Shown: positions 8,218 through 17,610, numbered from the stretch's first letter. The stretch is 64,000 nucleotides of DNA from an uncultured Anaeromusa sp. (GCF_963676855.1 NZ_OY781460.1:620001-684000); one strand, 5' to 3'. Translations and numbers: made by a program. Notes: generated by a model from the sequence alone, not told the origin.

Positions 8218-9120
8218 TTATACACTAAATGGACCTTGCTGCTTTAAAGCAAAGCCTGCTAAACTCTGCTGCTCTTGAATCAACTCTAAAAGACGCTCTA
8301 AATCTTCTTGGGAGTAAAATTCGATTTCAATTTTACTTTTCAATTTACCAGGTTTAATACGAACTTTGGTTCCCAAGCGATTTTGCAAACGATCTTCTGC
8401 ATCCTGCCAATATACATCTGGCGCAATTTCATCTTTTTGACGAGGCTTGCGCTCTTTTTGCCCAGCCATCATTCTGCGCACCCATTCTTCCGCATCTCGA
8501 GCCGACAATTCTTGTTCTAAAATAGTTTGCGCCGCTTCTTCTTGCAGTGTTTCCGATGGCAATGCCAAGATAGGGCGAATTTGCCCGGTCGTCAATAATC
8601 CCATTGATACGTGCTGTTGTACTCCTACCGGAAGGTTTAGGAGTCGTAGCGTATTGGCAATTAGTGACCGACTACGCCCAATCTTACGGGCCACTTCCTC
8701 TTGTGTAAGGCCAAACTCTCCCATAAGACGTTTATACGCTTCCGCTTCTTCGATGGGATTTAGATTTTCACGCTGCAGATTTTCAATCAGCGCAATTTCC
8801 GTCATTTCTCCGTCAGTATAGTCCCGTACTACCGCCGGAATTTCATTCAGACCCGCTTGCTGCGAAGCCCTCCATCGACGTTCGCCGGCTACTAATTCAT
8901 AGCCAGTCATCGTTCGCCTCACAACAATAGGCTGCAAAACGCCATATTGACGCACCGACTCTGCTAATTCCGCCAAAGCGTCCTCGTCAAAATGTTTTCG
9001 CGGCTGAAAGCGGTTCGGTGTAATTTTACTAATAGGCACGGTGCGCACTTCTTCTGATGCTGCATTATGAAACAAAGCATCCAAGCCACGCCCTAACCCA
9101 CGTTGCGGTGTTTTAGACAC
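8218..9120 (-). CDS. parB: Chromosome-partitioning protein ParB (Spo0J)
   Basis: This DNA-binding CTPase of 300 residues loads at parS and slides along the origin region. The N-terminal [10 protein letters not shown] is the ParA-contact motif. The CTP-binding motifs GERRWR (about 79-84) and ENLQRE (113-118) are present, followed by the helix-turn-helix and a C-terminal dimerisation domain. The residues equivalent to the parS/NBS specificity positions are Arg151, Thr157, Asn162 and Gly179. Arg, Thr and Gly fit the parS type. The usual GHARAL word reads GQIRPIL here. The start is a GTG at 9120 with a GGAGGTGAT site, overlapping parA by 8 bp. Two parS sites flank the parAB pair. Confidence 0.96.
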   Translation of the reverse strand: MSKTPQRGLGRGLDALFHNAASEEVRTVPISKITPNRFQPRKHFDEDALAELAESVRQYGVLQPIVVRRTMTGYELVAGERRWRASQQAGLNEIPAVVRDYTDGEMTEIALIENLQRENLNPIEEAEAYKRLMGEFGLTQEEVARKIGRSRSLIANTLRLLNLPVGVQQHVSMGLLTTGQIRPILALPSETLQEEAAQTILEQELSARDAEEWVRRMMAGQKERKPRQKDEIAPDVYWQDAEDRLQNRLGTKVRIKPGKLKSKIEIEFYSQEDLERLLELIQEQQSLAGFALKQQGPFSV

Positions 9121-9874
9121 GTTGAATCACCTCCCGTGCCAACTCCCCATACACTTCCGCTCCCTTAGAACGAGGATCGTACTTTATGATAGGCTGCCCA
9201 TAACTTGGCGCTTCGCTCAAGCGAACATTGCGAGGAATAATGGTCGCGTAAACTTTATCGCCGAAATGACTGCGCACCTCTTCCGCCACTTGCAAAGATA
9301 GATTCGTACGTCCGTCAAACATTGTCAACAAAACACCTTCTAGTTCTAACTGCGGATTTAAGTTGTTTTGTACCAGTGCCACCGTCTGCATCAGCTGCGA
9401 CAAGCCTTCCAACGCATAGAACTCGCATTGAATCGGTACCAATAAAGAGTCGGCTGCCGAAAGAGAATTAATCGTCAACAGTCCCAATGACGGCGGACAA
9501 TCAATAACAATATAATCAAACTTCTCCAAGCTTTTCTGTAAAGCCCTCTTCAACTTCATCTCTCGAGAAAAAGCGCTAACCAATTCTACTTCCGCTCCAG
9601 CCAATTGAATGGTAGCCGGTACCAAAAAAAGCGACTCCAATTCAGTTGATACGACCGCTTCTTCAAGAGGAGTATCACTTACAAGCACATCATACAAAGA
9701 AATCTGCAATTCTTTTTTGTTAATTCCTAAGCCGCTTGTCGCATTTCCTTGGGGATCTACGTCTACTAACAATACTTTTTTGCCATTCTCCGCCAAGCAC
9801 GCACTCAAATTTACCGCTGTCGTTGTTTTCCCGACGCCGCCTTTTTGATTGGCAATTGCAATTACTCTAGCCAA
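9113..9874 (-). CDS. parA: Chromosome-partitioning ATPase ParA (Soj)
   Basis: This deviant-Walker ATPase has 253 residues from the chosen start. With ParB it drives origin segregation and, in relatives, controls Dna[19 protein letters not shown] holds the P-loop with the signature lysine, [11 protein letters not shown] follows, and [15 protein letters not shown] is the switch region. The open frame can start at a GTG at 9883, but that codon lies inside the GAGGTG ribosome-binding sequence. The TTG at 9874 gives the usual [13 protein letters not shown] start with 5-bp spacing and is preferred. The gene lies directly upstream of parB in the same operon. Confidence 0.95.
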   Translation of the reverse strand: MARVIAIANQKGGVGKTTTAVNLSACLAENGKKVLLVDVDPQGNATSGLGINKKELQISLYDVLVSDTPLEEAVVSTELESLFLVPATIQLAGAEVELVSAFSREMKLKRALQKSLEKFDYIVIDCPPSLGLLTINSLSAADSLLVPIQCEFYALEGLSQLMQTVALVQNNLNPQLELEGVLLTMFDGRTNLSLQVAEEVRSHFGDKVYATIIPRNVRLSEAPSYGQPIIKYDPRSKGAEVYGELAREVIQRV

Positions 9875-9954
9875 ACCATTCACCTCATGCCCTTTCCAAA
9901 AAGCTCTTTTTTTCTTTCATTCCACATAGTATTACTTTTTCCCTGCAATTTTCT

Positions 9955-9970
9955 TGTTTCACGTGAAACA
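9955..9970. promoter_or_regulatory. parS site 2
   Basis: This is a second perfect TGTTTCACGTGAAACA palindrome, about 80 bp upstream of parA. Its position in the parA promoter region means bound ParB could also autoregulate the operon. Confidence 0.97.
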
Positions 9971-10033
9971 TTTTTAAAAAGCAGAACGTTGCCCACGCAA
10001 TTTTATATTTTAGAGGCAAATTATATTTGAAAC

Positions 10034-10062
10034 TCGAACACCGTATTCGCCTATGTTATAAT
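10034..10062 (+). promoter_or_regulatory. Promoter of the split methionine synthase operon
   Basis: The -10 TATAAT at 10057-10062 has the extended TG-N element. The -35 is poor (TCGAAC, 17-bp spacer). It lies about 40 bp upstream of the first gene. No cobalamin or SAM riboswitch was recognised in the short leader. Confidence 0.55.
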
Positions 10063-10103
10063 GAAGAAACCATTAAATATCTAGTAAGAGGAGGCGCTTT
10101 TGC

Positions 10104-10793
10104 ATGCCTTTCTATCATCCTATGATAAGAGAAATCGACGAAAAGGAAATGCGCCGCTACGCTGGCTTAGCGCGTGCCAAAGACTTTCCTGACAGCTTAA
10201 TTAAGGAAGCTTGTGAAGAAGCGCTGCTGCTCGTTCAGCCTAAAGGCATTTGGCAGATATATGGTTATGATGATCGCAATCAGACCATCCTTAGCCCCAC
10301 TCCTCTAACGCTAAAAAGTCAGCCTCTTATCGAACATCTTCAAGGATCAGTCCAAATCGCGGTTATGGCCGTAACGATCGGCGCAGCATTAGAGGTTTCT
10401 ATCGAAAACTCTTTCAAACAAGATCGCTACGCCCTGGGCTTACTCTTAGATGCGGCGGCTACAGCTGCCGTCGAACAAACAGCCGATGCTGTCAATTCTT
10501 TTATTGCCCAAGAAATGTCTAAAGTCGGCCTAGTAGCTTTGCGACGCTTTAGTCCAGGCTATGGAGACTGGGATATTACCGATCAGCCCTTAGTTGTCGA
10601 AGCAGCCCAAGGCGAACAAATTCAACTGTCTGTTACCGAAAGCTGCATGCTGGTACCACGTAAATCAGTCACTGCCGTCATCGGCCTAGCGCCTCATGAA
10701 GAACGTTTAATTTTACCAGCAAGCGAAACTGCGACCTGCTTTTATTGTGAACAAGAAAATTGCGCATCTCGAAAGGAGAACCATCGTAAATGA
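10104..10793 (+). CDS. Methionine synthase reactivation domain as a separate protein
   Basis: This protein of 229 residues corresponds to the C-terminal activation domain of cobalamin-dependent methionine synthase, which binds SAM and reductively methylates oxidised cob(II)alamin. The conserved RFSPGYGDWDITDQ segment (about 152-165) and the CFYCE at the C-terminus, in a setting typical of clostridial versions, support this. The ATG at 10104 follows GAGGAGG. Its stop overlaps the metH start by 4 bp (ATGA), which couples translation and supplies the domain missing from that enzyme. Confidence 0.9.
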   Translation: MPFYHPMIREIDEKEMRRYAGLARAKDFPDSLIKEACEEALLLVQPKGIWQIYGYDDRNQTILSPTPLTLKSQPLIEHLQGSVQIAVMAVTIGAALEVSIENSFKQDRYALGLLLDAAATAAVEQTADAVNSFIAQEMSKVGLVALRRFSPGYGDWDITDQPLVVEAAQGEQIQLSVTESCMLVPRKSVTAVIGLAPHEERLILPASETATCFYCEQENCASRKENHRK

Positions 10794-13159
10794 TTGCTAT
10801 TTTTGACGGTGCTATGGGCACCATGTTACAAAACGCCGGTTTGGCCGTAGGCGCCTGCCCAGAGGCCATGAATTTAGAGGCTCCAGACGTCGTAACCTCG
10901 ATTCACCGCCAATACATAGAACATGGCGCTACGATTATTGAGACCAATACCTTTGGTGCTAACCGCATTAAACTGACTCATTACGGCCTCCAAGAGCAAG
11001 TATCCATTATTTGCCAAAAGGCAGTAGCCGCTGCCAAAGCCGCCTGCAGCCCAGAAACGCGGATCGCCGGCTCTATCGGTCCTACTGGCAAACTGCTTCA
11101 CCCTCTTGGTGATTTATCCTTTGATGAAGCCTATGAGGTCTTTTGTGAACAAATCCGCGCTCTTGACGCTGCCGGCGTCGATCTGCTGCTCATCGAAACC
11201 ATTATCGATATTCAAGAAATGCGCGCAGCCCTCTTAGCTGCTAAAGACTCTAGTAGCAAACCAGTCATTTGCCAGCTTTCCTTCGGCGCCGACGGGCGCA
11301 CCGTCACAGGCACCGATCCGGAAAGCGCCGCCATTTTACTCACCGCCATGGGTGCTGATGTTCTGGGAGCCAATTGTTCCTTAGGGCCAGAACAACTGCT
11401 GCCAGTAGTGGAAAAATTAGCTCGCGCTACGCATCTTCCCCTTAGCGTGCAGCCAAATGCAGGTATGCCGCATTTGGTAAATGGTGAGACTGTATTTCCC
11501 ATGTCTCCAGAAGAAATGGCCCATTGGGCTCCGAAATTAGTTGCCGCTGGCGCCACCTATTTAGGCGGTTGCTGCGGCACAACCCCGGCTCATATCCGCG
11601 CTCTCAGCCAAACAGTCGCTGCTCTTTCACCGATAGAGCGTACTAAACCCATTCCAGGCCGCGTAGCCTTAACCAGTCGCAGCCGCACCGTCTGGCTCGG
11701 CGCCGATTTGCCGGCCGCAGTCATCGGCGAACGGATCAACCCTACCGGTCGCAAAGCCCTAGCTGCGGAAATCCGCGAAGGCAGCTTCGCTATGGTTAAG
11801 CGAGACGCTTTAGCCCAAGTGAAAGCCGGAGCACAAGTACTGGACGTGAATATGGGAGTTGCCGGCCTAGACCAAGCACCTGTTATGAAGCGCGCCATTG
11901 AAGAACTAGCCATGCTCGTCGACTTGCCTCTGGCTATTGACACTAGCGACGCGGCCGCCTTGGAAGCCGGACTCAAACAATATCCTGGCCGCGCCTTAAT
12001 TAACTCAGTTTCCGCCGAACCAGAGCGTTTAGAACAGTTTTTACCATTAGCCAACCGCTATGGCGCAGCAATATTATGTCTACCTATTTCTCCGCAAGGA
12101 GTGCCTGCTACGGCCCCGGAGCGAGTGGCTGTTATCCGCCAAATCCTTGATGCTGCTCAAGCGCAGGGCCTTACAGAAAACGACTTTATTCTCGACGCCC
12201 TGACGTTAACAGTCGCCGCCGAAGCGGATGCAGCCTTGCAAACACTAGCTACACTGCGTTCTTATCGCGAAGAATTCGGCTATCCCAGCACGATGGGCCT
12301 CAGCAATATTTCCTTTGGCCTCCCTGCGCGAGACGCCATCAATACGGCCTTTGCCGCTATGGCCTTTGCCGCTGGCCTAGACGCCCCCATTCTCAACCCT
12401 TTACACCAAGGCATGATGCAGACTGCGGCCGCTTCTATGGCCCTTACAGGACGCGACAGCAACGGTCGCCATTATAGTCAAGCTTTCGCCCAAGCGCAGC
12501 AGCCTACTGCTGCGACATCAACAACAATGCCTGCAGACATCCTAGGACGCCTTCGCCAAGCCGTTATTGAAGGCGAAAAAGAAGCGGTACCTGCCTTGGT
12601 AGAAGAAGCTTTAGCACAGGGACGCTCTTCCTTGGAAATTACTGATCAAGGCCTTACCGCCGCTATGACGGAACTAGGCGAAAGTTTTGGCGCCGGACGC
12701 TGCTTCCTGCCCCAAGTGCTTTTAGCCGCTGAAACTATGCGCCAAGCCTTTATTACGCTAAAAGACCGCCTTCCCGGTGAAGCTACGCTTTCTCTAGGCA
12801 AAGTAGTCTTGGCTACTGTCAAAGGAGACATTCACGATCTGGGAAAAAACATTGTCGCCGCCTTACTGGAAAACAACGGCTTTACGGTTATCGATCTTGG
12901 CAAAGACGTGCCTATTGAAGCCATTGTCGCCGCTGTCAAAGAACAGCAAGCAGACGCCGTCGGCTTGTGCGCTCTAATGACCACCACATTGCCGGCTATC
13001 GACGCTACCATTAGCGCCCTGCGCCAAGCAGGACTGCAAGTTCCAGTTATCGCCGGCGGCGCTGTGGTCACTGCCGACTATGCTGCCCAAGCCGGCGCGC
13101 AAGCCTACGCCCCGGACGGCGTAGCCGCCGTGCAGCTAGCTAAGAAACTGCTGGGCTAA
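10790..13159 (+). CDS. metH: Cobalamin-dependent methionine synthase (without activation domain)
   Basis: This enzyme of 789 residues methylates homocysteine using methyl-tetrahydrofolate through a corrinoid. In order it has the homocysteine-binding barrel (about 1-290; zinc cysteines in GANCSLGP near 197 and GGCCGTTPAH near 261), the pterin-binding domain (about 315-560, GERINPTGRK and DVNMG), the B12 cap, and the Rossmann B12 domain with the cobalt-ligand motif DIHDLGKN near 682. Full-length enzymes have about 1200 residues; the activation domain is encoded just upstream. The pair runs against the local replication direction, unlike its neighbours. No terminator was found just downstream. 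Confidence 0.95.
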   Translation: MIAIFDGAMGTMLQNAGLAVGACPEAMNLEAPDVVTSIHRQYIEHGATIIETNTFGANRIKLTHYGLQEQVSIICQKAVAAAKAACSPETRIAGSIGPTGKLLHPLGDLSFDEAYEVFCEQIRALDAAGVDLLLIETIIDIQEMRAALLAAKDSSSKPVICQLSFGADGRTVTGTDPESAAILLTAMGADVLGANCSLGPEQLLPVVEKLARATHLPLSVQPNAGMPHLVNGETVFPMSPEEMAHWAPKLVAAGATYLGGCCGTTPAHIRALSQTVAALSPIERTKPIPGRVALTSRSRTVWLGADLPAAVIGERINPTGRKALAAEIREGSFAMVKRDALAQVKAGAQVLDVNMGVAGLDQAPVMKRAIEELAMLVDLPLAIDTSDAAALEAGLKQYPGRALINSVSAEPERLEQFLPLANRYGAAILCLPISPQGVPATAPERVAVIRQILDAAQAQGLTENDFILDALTLTVAAEADAALQTLATLRSYREEFGYPSTMGLSNISFGLPARDAINTAFAAMAFAAGLDAPILNPLHQGMMQTAAASMALTGRDSNGRHYSQAFAQAQQPTAATSTTMPADILGRLRQAVIEGEKEAVPALVEEALAQGRSSLEITDQGLTAAMTELGESFGAGRCFLPQVLLAAETMRQAFITLKDRLPGEATLSLGKVVLATVKGDIHDLGKNIVAALLENNGFTVIDLGKDVPIEAIVAAVKEQQADAVGLCALMTTTLPAIDATISALRQAGLQVPVIAGGAVVTADYAAQAGAQAYAPDGVAAVQLAKKLLG

Positions 13160-13249
13160 CCCCAAGGTACGAATAGAACCTGAAAGTACGCTAGCGGACA
13201 CGAAGAATCTATGTTTAACAGGAGTAGAGGGAGGGCTCGAAAAAGGATT

Positions 13250-13421
13250 GCGGCATTGATTGTATTTGAGACTTTTATTGGAGCAAGCCGGTCCGCAGGA
13301 CGAAAAAACGGCTAAGGCGGATCACAGTTTCGCCTGTTTGAGCACAACGAGTTAAGGAACTGCCGACTTAGCCAGCTTTTTTAGGCGCGCGCAAATCTTG
13401 TCTCAAATACAACCATGCCGC
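13250..13421 (+). repeat. Palindromic dispersed element, copy 1
   Basis: The ends are near-perfect inverted repeats of about 22 bp containing TTGTATTTGAGAC and GTCTCAAATACAA. Inside are a second stem (GGCTAAG / CTTAGCC) and the words CGGTCCGCAGGACGAAAAA and ACAGTTTCGCCTGTTTGAGC. These are identical in copy 2 (33711-33883), which lies in the opposite orientation. No open frame is present, so a non-autonomous mobile element or a structured RNA/terminator element fits best. Confidence 0.85.
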
Positions 13422-13491
13422 CTTTAGAACCATCTAATTCTTGTTTTATCTAGCCTAAGCTGGCGTAAAAAATTCAGAGATTTTGGCAAAG

Positions 13492-13542
13492 CTAAAACGG
13501 CTGTTGCAACATGTATTATTACATGCTGCAACAGCCGTTTAT
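13492..13542. terminator. Long hairpin terminator between metH and noc
   Basis: AAACGGCTGTTGCAACATGTA and its near-perfect complement pair over about 21 bp with one mismatch and a 4-nt loop. T-rich sequence follows on both sides, so it can end both converging units. Confidence 0.75.
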
Positions 13543-13644
13543 ATTTCCTATTTGCTTAATTCCCCCGCCTCTGGCTTTTCCCTGGTGGAGATCGGATGCT
13601 TTGCCATCCATGGCACATCCGGCACTAGGCACATCACGTGCCGT

Positions 13645-13690
13645 CGCAGTTACTCTGTGTGCCGTTCTTCGACACTCTACGCAATCTTTG
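13645..13690. repeat. Partial copy of the CACAGAG dispersed repeat
   Basis: On the minus strand GAACGGCACACAGAGTAAC (13649-13667) is identical over 19 bases to the copy at 45862. Only this arm is clear, and it abuts the noc stop codon. Confidence 0.6.
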
Positions 13691-14635
13691 TTATTTCCCA
13701 GCCGCTTTTTTCTTCGGAATGCGCAGCTCCACGATAATATCATCCTCTTCTTGGCGCTGCTGCATCTGTACGGCAAGTCCATTTTGTTTCATCGTATCTG
13801 CCACTTGCTGAATGGTATTCAAAAAAATGCGCACATCCCGGATCACGCCAGTCAGCCGCTTCCGCTCTTTTTTCTTGTTCTTCTCATTTCCTGCTTCTTC
13901 CGCCGGCGGCTGTTGGCGCAAAGCAATCAGTTCCTCTGTCTGGCGCACATTAAGCTGCTCCGCGCAAACCGCAGCCAGCACCTCTTCTTGCTCCTCCGGC
14001 GACTCCAGTTTCAAAAGGGCCCTGGCATGACGCTCCGATAAACGCTCTTCTTGTAAACGCTGTCGTACTTGCGGCGCCAGCTTTAACAAACGTAATTTAT
14101 TGGCCAGCGTGGATTGGCTCTTCCCCACCCTTTTGGCCAATTCTTCCTGGGTAAAGCCAAATTGCACAATGAGCTGCTGAAAGCCTTCAGCCTCTTCAAG
14201 AAAATGCAAATCTTCGCGCTGCAGATTTTCAATCATGGCCATCTCAGCCATTTCCTTGTCGCCAATCTCGCGCGCAATTACAGGTACTTCCTTCAAGCCG
14301 GCCAACTTCGACGCACGCAGACGCCTTTCGCCCGCTACCAGCTCAAATCCTTCCGCCAATGGTCGAACCAATAACGGCTGCAGTACTCCAAATTCCCGAA
14401 TTGATGCCGCCAGTTCCTCCAGTGATTCGTCATGAAAGGTCTTGCGAGGTTGAAATCGATTAGCCTGAATTCTTTCGATCAAAACAGACAGCACCTCTTG
14501 CTGTTTCTGTTCTATTTCAGCAACCGCCTCCGGCTCAATGGACTGCTCGACGGCCGCTGTCACTTCATTTTGGGGTTCTTCTATCGTTTCTTCTTTTGTT
14601 TGCCCAAAACCAAAAAGCTTCGTCAAAGGATTCAT
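13691..14635 (-). CDS. noc: Nucleoid occlusion protein Noc (ParB paralogue)
   Basis: This ParB-family protein of 314 residues blocks division over the nucleoid by tethering DNA to the membrane. The N-terminus MNPLTKLFGFG resembles the amphipathic membrane-targeting helix of Noc. CTP motifs GERRLR (102-107) and ENLQRE (136-141) are present. At the four positions that switch ParB to Noc specificity it has Gln174, Lys180, Lys185 and Arg202, exactly the Noc set, whereas the ParB protein of this window keeps Arg, Thr and Gly at three of them. A perfect Noc-binding site lies about 225 bp upstream. As in Bacillus, it sits beside rsmG-mnmG. Confidence 0.95.
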   Translation of the reverse strand: MNPLTKLFGFGQTKEETIEEPQNEVTAAVEQSIEPEAVAEIEQKQQEVLSVLIERIQANRFQPRKTFHDESLEELAASIREFGVLQPLLVRPLAEGFELVAGERRLRASKLAGLKEVPVIAREIGDKEMAEMAMIENLQREDLHFLEEAEGFQQLIVQFGFTQEELAKRVGKSQSTLANKLRLLKLAPQVRQRLQEERLSERHARALLKLESPEEQEEVLAAVCAEQLNVRQTEELIALRQQPPAEEAGNEKNKKKERKRLTGVIRDVRIFLNTIQQVADTMKQNGLAVQMQQRQEEDDIIVELRIPKKKAAGK

Positions 14636-14754
14636 GGATTTCCACCCTTTCCCCGGTTTGTAAAATCACAAAAATCCGGGAAGCTATGTAATGCTACACT
14701 GATTATAGCATGCGTTGATCTTACTTTCATAGAGCCTGTATAACGATACAAAAA

Positions 14755-14815
14755 AGTCCTTTAGGAGCACAAAAGGCAACGTAACTAAATAACAGAGAAC
14801 GGCCAGGGAATGGAT
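14755..14815. repeat. Weak partial copy of the CACAGAG repeat
   Basis: TAACAGAGAACGGCCAGGGAA resembles the TAACAGAGAAAGGCCAGAG core of the family with several differences. Confidence 0.4.
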
Positions 14816-14859
14816 TGAACAAAAGAATAGCACAATTATATTCTCTCACTGTGCTTTCT

Positions 14860-14873
14860 ATTTCCCGGGAAAT
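14860..14873. promoter_or_regulatory. Noc-binding site (NBS)
   Basis: ATTTCCCGGGAAAT matches the published Noc-binding consensus at every position and is a perfect palindrome; flanking T and A extend it to 16 bp. It is the only full match I found in the window and lies upstream of noc. Confidence 0.93.
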
Positions 14874-14921
14874 AAACCGAGGCTATACTTATCTTTCTAT
14901 TCTCCACTTTTAAAGGAGCCA

Positions 14922-15019
14922 CTGATTTAATGAACACTCCGTAAAGGCACGAATTTTTTCGTCAGACGAGAAAAAAAGACTGCTTTTACGCAAGATGGGT
15001 ACAAATCAGTGGTTCCTTA
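14922..15019. repeat. Nested palindrome overlapping the rsmG stop
   Basis: The outer arms AAGGAGCCACTGATTT (14923-14938) and AAATCAGTGGTTCCTT (15003-15018), the inner arms GTAAAGGC and GCTTTTAC, and a central T-run/A-run stem make one long hairpin. On the minus strand it follows the last codons of rsmG and could end that operon. It is unusually long for a simple terminator. Confidence 0.7.
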
Positions 15020-15736
15020 GATCAACGGTTTTTTCTCCGGCAGACCCGCGCGGCGCGGATAGGCCTTAGGAGTTGGCTTTACCTTTTTTAAATAGATTAC
15101 TGCCCGCACATCCTCTAGTCCCGGCAGCCGCACAGGCTTTACCTGCGCCACTTCTGCTCCCAGAACCTTCAAAGCGCGCTCAGCCTCGAGCAATTCCTCT
15201 TCATACTTAGCTCCCTTAAGGGCTACAAAGTAGCCGCCAATTTTTACCAGCGGCAAACAAAGCTCACAGAGTACCGGCAGCCTTGCTACTGCCCTAGAGG
15301 TAACAAAATCAAAGACTTCACGCAGCTCTTTTTTTTGTCCGGCTTCCTCTGCCCGGTAATGAAGTATTTTTACCATTTCCATACCGGTAGCCTCAAGTAC
15401 CGCCGTTAAGAAATTTAAACGTTTCTGCAACGAATCAATCAAAGTCAGCTGTAAATCAGGCCGAAACAGCTTTAGTGGCACCCCGGGAAAACCAGCACCA
15501 GTACCCACGTCCGCCACAGATGCGCCTGCGAAAAACAGTTGTTCATCAAAGGCGGTCAAAGAGTCCACCATGTGTTTTACCGCTACTTCAGCCGGTTCAG
15601 TAATCGCCGTCAGATTCATTTTTTGATTCCATTCTACCAATAGTTGATAATAGATCTCAAATTTATGAATCTGTTCTTCTGACAATTCATACCCGCTTAC
15701 CGCAGCAGCCTGTCTCAAATGTTCTGTAAAACTCAT
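15017..15736 (-). CDS. rsmG: 16S rRNA m7G527 methyltransferase RsmG (GidB)
   Basis: This SAM-dependent enzyme of 239 residues methylates G527 of 16S rRNA. The SAM loop [15 protein letters not shown] (about 71-85), [12 protein letters not shown] and the downstream SRAVARLP motif are typical. The length is normal. It overlaps the mnmG stop by 4 bp, so the two are translationally coupled in the usual gid order. Its stop codon falls within the long palindrome at 14922-15019. Confidence 0.95.
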   Translation of the reverse strand: MSFTEHLRQAAAVSGYELSEEQIHKFEIYYQLLVEWNQKMNLTAITEPAEVAVKHMVDSLTAFDEQLFFAGASVADVGTGAGFPGVPLKLFRPDLQLTLIDSLQKRLNFLTAVLEATGMEMVKILHYRAEEAGQKKELREVFDFVTSRAVARLPVLCELCLPLVKIGGYFVALKGAKYEEELLEAERALKVLGAEVAQVKPVRLPGLEDVRAVIYLKKVKPTPKAYPRRAGLPEKKPLI

Positions 15737-17610
15737 GCTTCTCCCTCCCTGCGCCGCTGCTCCAGATGCACCAAGAGCACAGCAATATCTGCAGGAGATA
15801 CGCCAGAAATACGAGATGCCTGCCCAACCGAACGTGGCTTGATTTCCTGCATCTTTTCCCTAGCTTCTACAGCCAACCCCTGCAAGGACAAATAGTCCAC
15901 ATTATTCGGCAACAGCTTATTTTCCAGTTTTTCCGCTCGTTGCACTTCCTCCAGCTGCTTTTTAATATAGCCTTCGTATTTTGCACCGATTTCTACCTGC
16001 TCTTTTACTTCCGCCGCCAGCGCAGGAGCCTCAAAATGCTCCTCTAGCATAGCATAGGTCACTTCTGGACGACGCAGCAAACCATAAAGAGAAATACCGC
16101 TTTTTAGTTCACTGCTTTTCATCGCCGTCAGCGCCTGCTGTACAGCCGAAGACGGTCCGATATGCCGCTCCCGAAGCTGTGCTGCCGCTTCTTCAATAGC
16201 TGCTTTTTTCGCTTGAAAACGAGCATAACGTTCATCATCGACCAAACCTACTTGGCGTCCTTTTTCCGTCAACCGCAGATCTGCATTATCTTGACGCAAC
16301 AGCAAGCGATACTCCGCCCTAGAGGTCATCATCCGATAGGGCTCATTGGTTCCCTTGGTCACCAGATCGTCAATCAATACACCCAAATACGCGTCACTGC
16401 GCGATAATACCAACGGCTCCTTGCCTTTTACCTTACAGGCGGCATTAATACCCGCTAACAGGCCTTGGCCTGCCGCCTCCTCATACCCGGACGTTCCATT
16501 AGACTGGCCGGCGGAAAAAAAGCCTTCAATCGCTTTATGCTCCAACGTCGCCGTCAACTGCGTCGGTTCCAGGCAATCGTAATCAATAGCATAGCCCGCG
16601 CGCATGATTTCCACTTTTTCTAGCCCTGGAATGGTACGCAAAAAAGCCAGCTGCACATCCATAGGCAGACTGGTAGACATGCCCTGCACATACATTTCCT
16701 GCGTAGCACGTCCTTCTGGTTCCACAAAAAGCTGATGGGCTTCTTTTTCCGCAAAACGAACGATTTTCGACTCGATAGACGGGCAATAGCGCGGCCCTAC
16801 ACCTTCTACTACCCCTGTATACATCGGTGCTCGGTGCAGATTTTCACGAATAATCCGGTGCGTTTCCGCATTAGTATACGTCAGCCAACAAGGAAGCTGT
16901 TCTCTAGTTGCTACATCACTGAGAAACGAAAAATTATGACATTCTTCATCGCCTGGCTGGATAATCATTTTAGAAAAATCCAAAGACCGCGCGTCGACCC
17001 TGGCAGGCGTACCGGTTTTAAAGCGCATTAACTTGACGCCATGTTCTTTCAAAGAAATCGTCAGTTTCTCCGCCGCCCGCTGTCCATTAGGGCCGCCGAC
17101 ATAGACAGTCTCACCGATGATAATTTTGCCGCCCAAATACGTCCCTGACGCCAAAATCACGCAGGAAGCTTCGTAAATCTCCCCGGTTTCACAGCGAATG
17201 CCTTTGACAGCCCCCTGCTCCACCAGCAGTTCTTCTACTAGCAACTGTTTGATTAAAAGTCCCTGTTGGTTTTCCATGACTTCCTTCATACGCCGTTGGT
17301 ATACTACTTTGTCAGCCTGAGCCCGCAACGCATGGACCGCCGGACCTTTGCCTGTGTTGAGCATCCGCATTTGTATACAGGTAACATCCGTATTGACGCC
17401 CATCTCGCCACCCAAAGCGTCAATTTCTCTCACAAGATGCCCTTTAGCCGAGCCTCCCACTGCCGGATTGCATGGCATCAAAGCAATATTATCCAAGTTC
17501 AGCGTAGCCACTAGAGTCGAACAGCCCATGCGCGCTGCTGCTAACGCCGCTTCGCAGCCGGCGTGACCGGCACCTATGATAATCACATCAAAACTTCCTG
17601 CGTGATCCAA
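15733..17610 (-). CDS. mnmG: tRNA uridine-5-carboxymethylaminomethyl synthase subunit MnmG (GidA)
   Basis: This FAD- and folate-using protein has 625 residues. With MnmE it modifies U34 of certain tRNAs. The FAD site [22 protein letters not shown] (in summary), the [23 protein letters not shown] block, the KTGTPARVD motif, and [23 protein letters not shown] are all present. It lies 45 bp after mnmE and is coupled to rsmG. A normal, full-length copy. Confidence 0.96.
   Translation of the reverse strand: MDHAGSFDVIIIGAGHAGCEAALAAARMGCSTLVATLNLDNIALMPCNPAVGGSAKGHLVREIDALGGEMGVNTDVTCIQMRMLNTGKGPAVHALRAQADKVVYQRRMKEVMENQQGLLIKQLLVEELLVEQGAVKGIRCETGEIYEASCVILASGTYLGGKIIIGETVYVGGPNGQRAAEKLTISLKEHGVKLMRFKTGTPARVDARSLDFSKMIIQPGDEECHNFSFLSDVATREQLPCWLTYTNAETHRIIRENLHRAPMYTGVVEGVGPRYCPSIESKIVRFAEKEAHQLFVEPEGRATQEMYVQGMSTSLPMDVQLAFLRTIPGLEKVEIMRAGYAIDYDCLEPTQLTATLEHKAIEGFFSAGQSNGTSGYEEAAGQGLLAGINAACKVKGKEPLVLSRSDAYLGVLIDDLVTKGTNEPYRMMTSRAEYRLLLRQDNADLRLTEKGRQVGLVDDERYARFQAKKAAIEEAAAQLRERHIGPSSAVQQALTAMKSSELKSGISLYGLLRRPEVTYAMLEEHFEAPALAAEVKEQVEIGAKYEGYIKKQLEEVQRAEKLENKLLPNNVDYLSLQGLAVEAREKMQEIKPRSVGQASRISGVSPADIAVLLVHLEQRRREGEA

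Larger units (their letters stand above)
13160..13690. other. Gene-free interval between metH and noc
   Basis: No believable coding frame. It contains the 172-bp palindromic element (13250-13421), a long hairpin (13492-13542) and a fragment of the CACAGAG repeat (about 13645-13690). Confidence 0.7.
14636..15016. other. Gene-free interval between noc and rsmG
   Basis: This interval holds the noc promoter region, a possible repeat fragment (14755-14815), the Noc-binding site (14860-14873) and a nested palindrome (14922-15019). No coding frame was accepted. Confidence 0.7.

Noticed and set aside
13519-13782. Minus-strand frame of 87 codons overlapping the noc end
   Set aside because: It overlaps noc in another frame, a repeat fragment and a hairpin; no ribosome-binding site or family features.
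15000-15720. GTCTCAAAT-like word in the rsmG start region (about 15712) as a third copy of the palindromic element
   Set aside because: Only this short word matches, and it lies within coding sequence; chance similarity.
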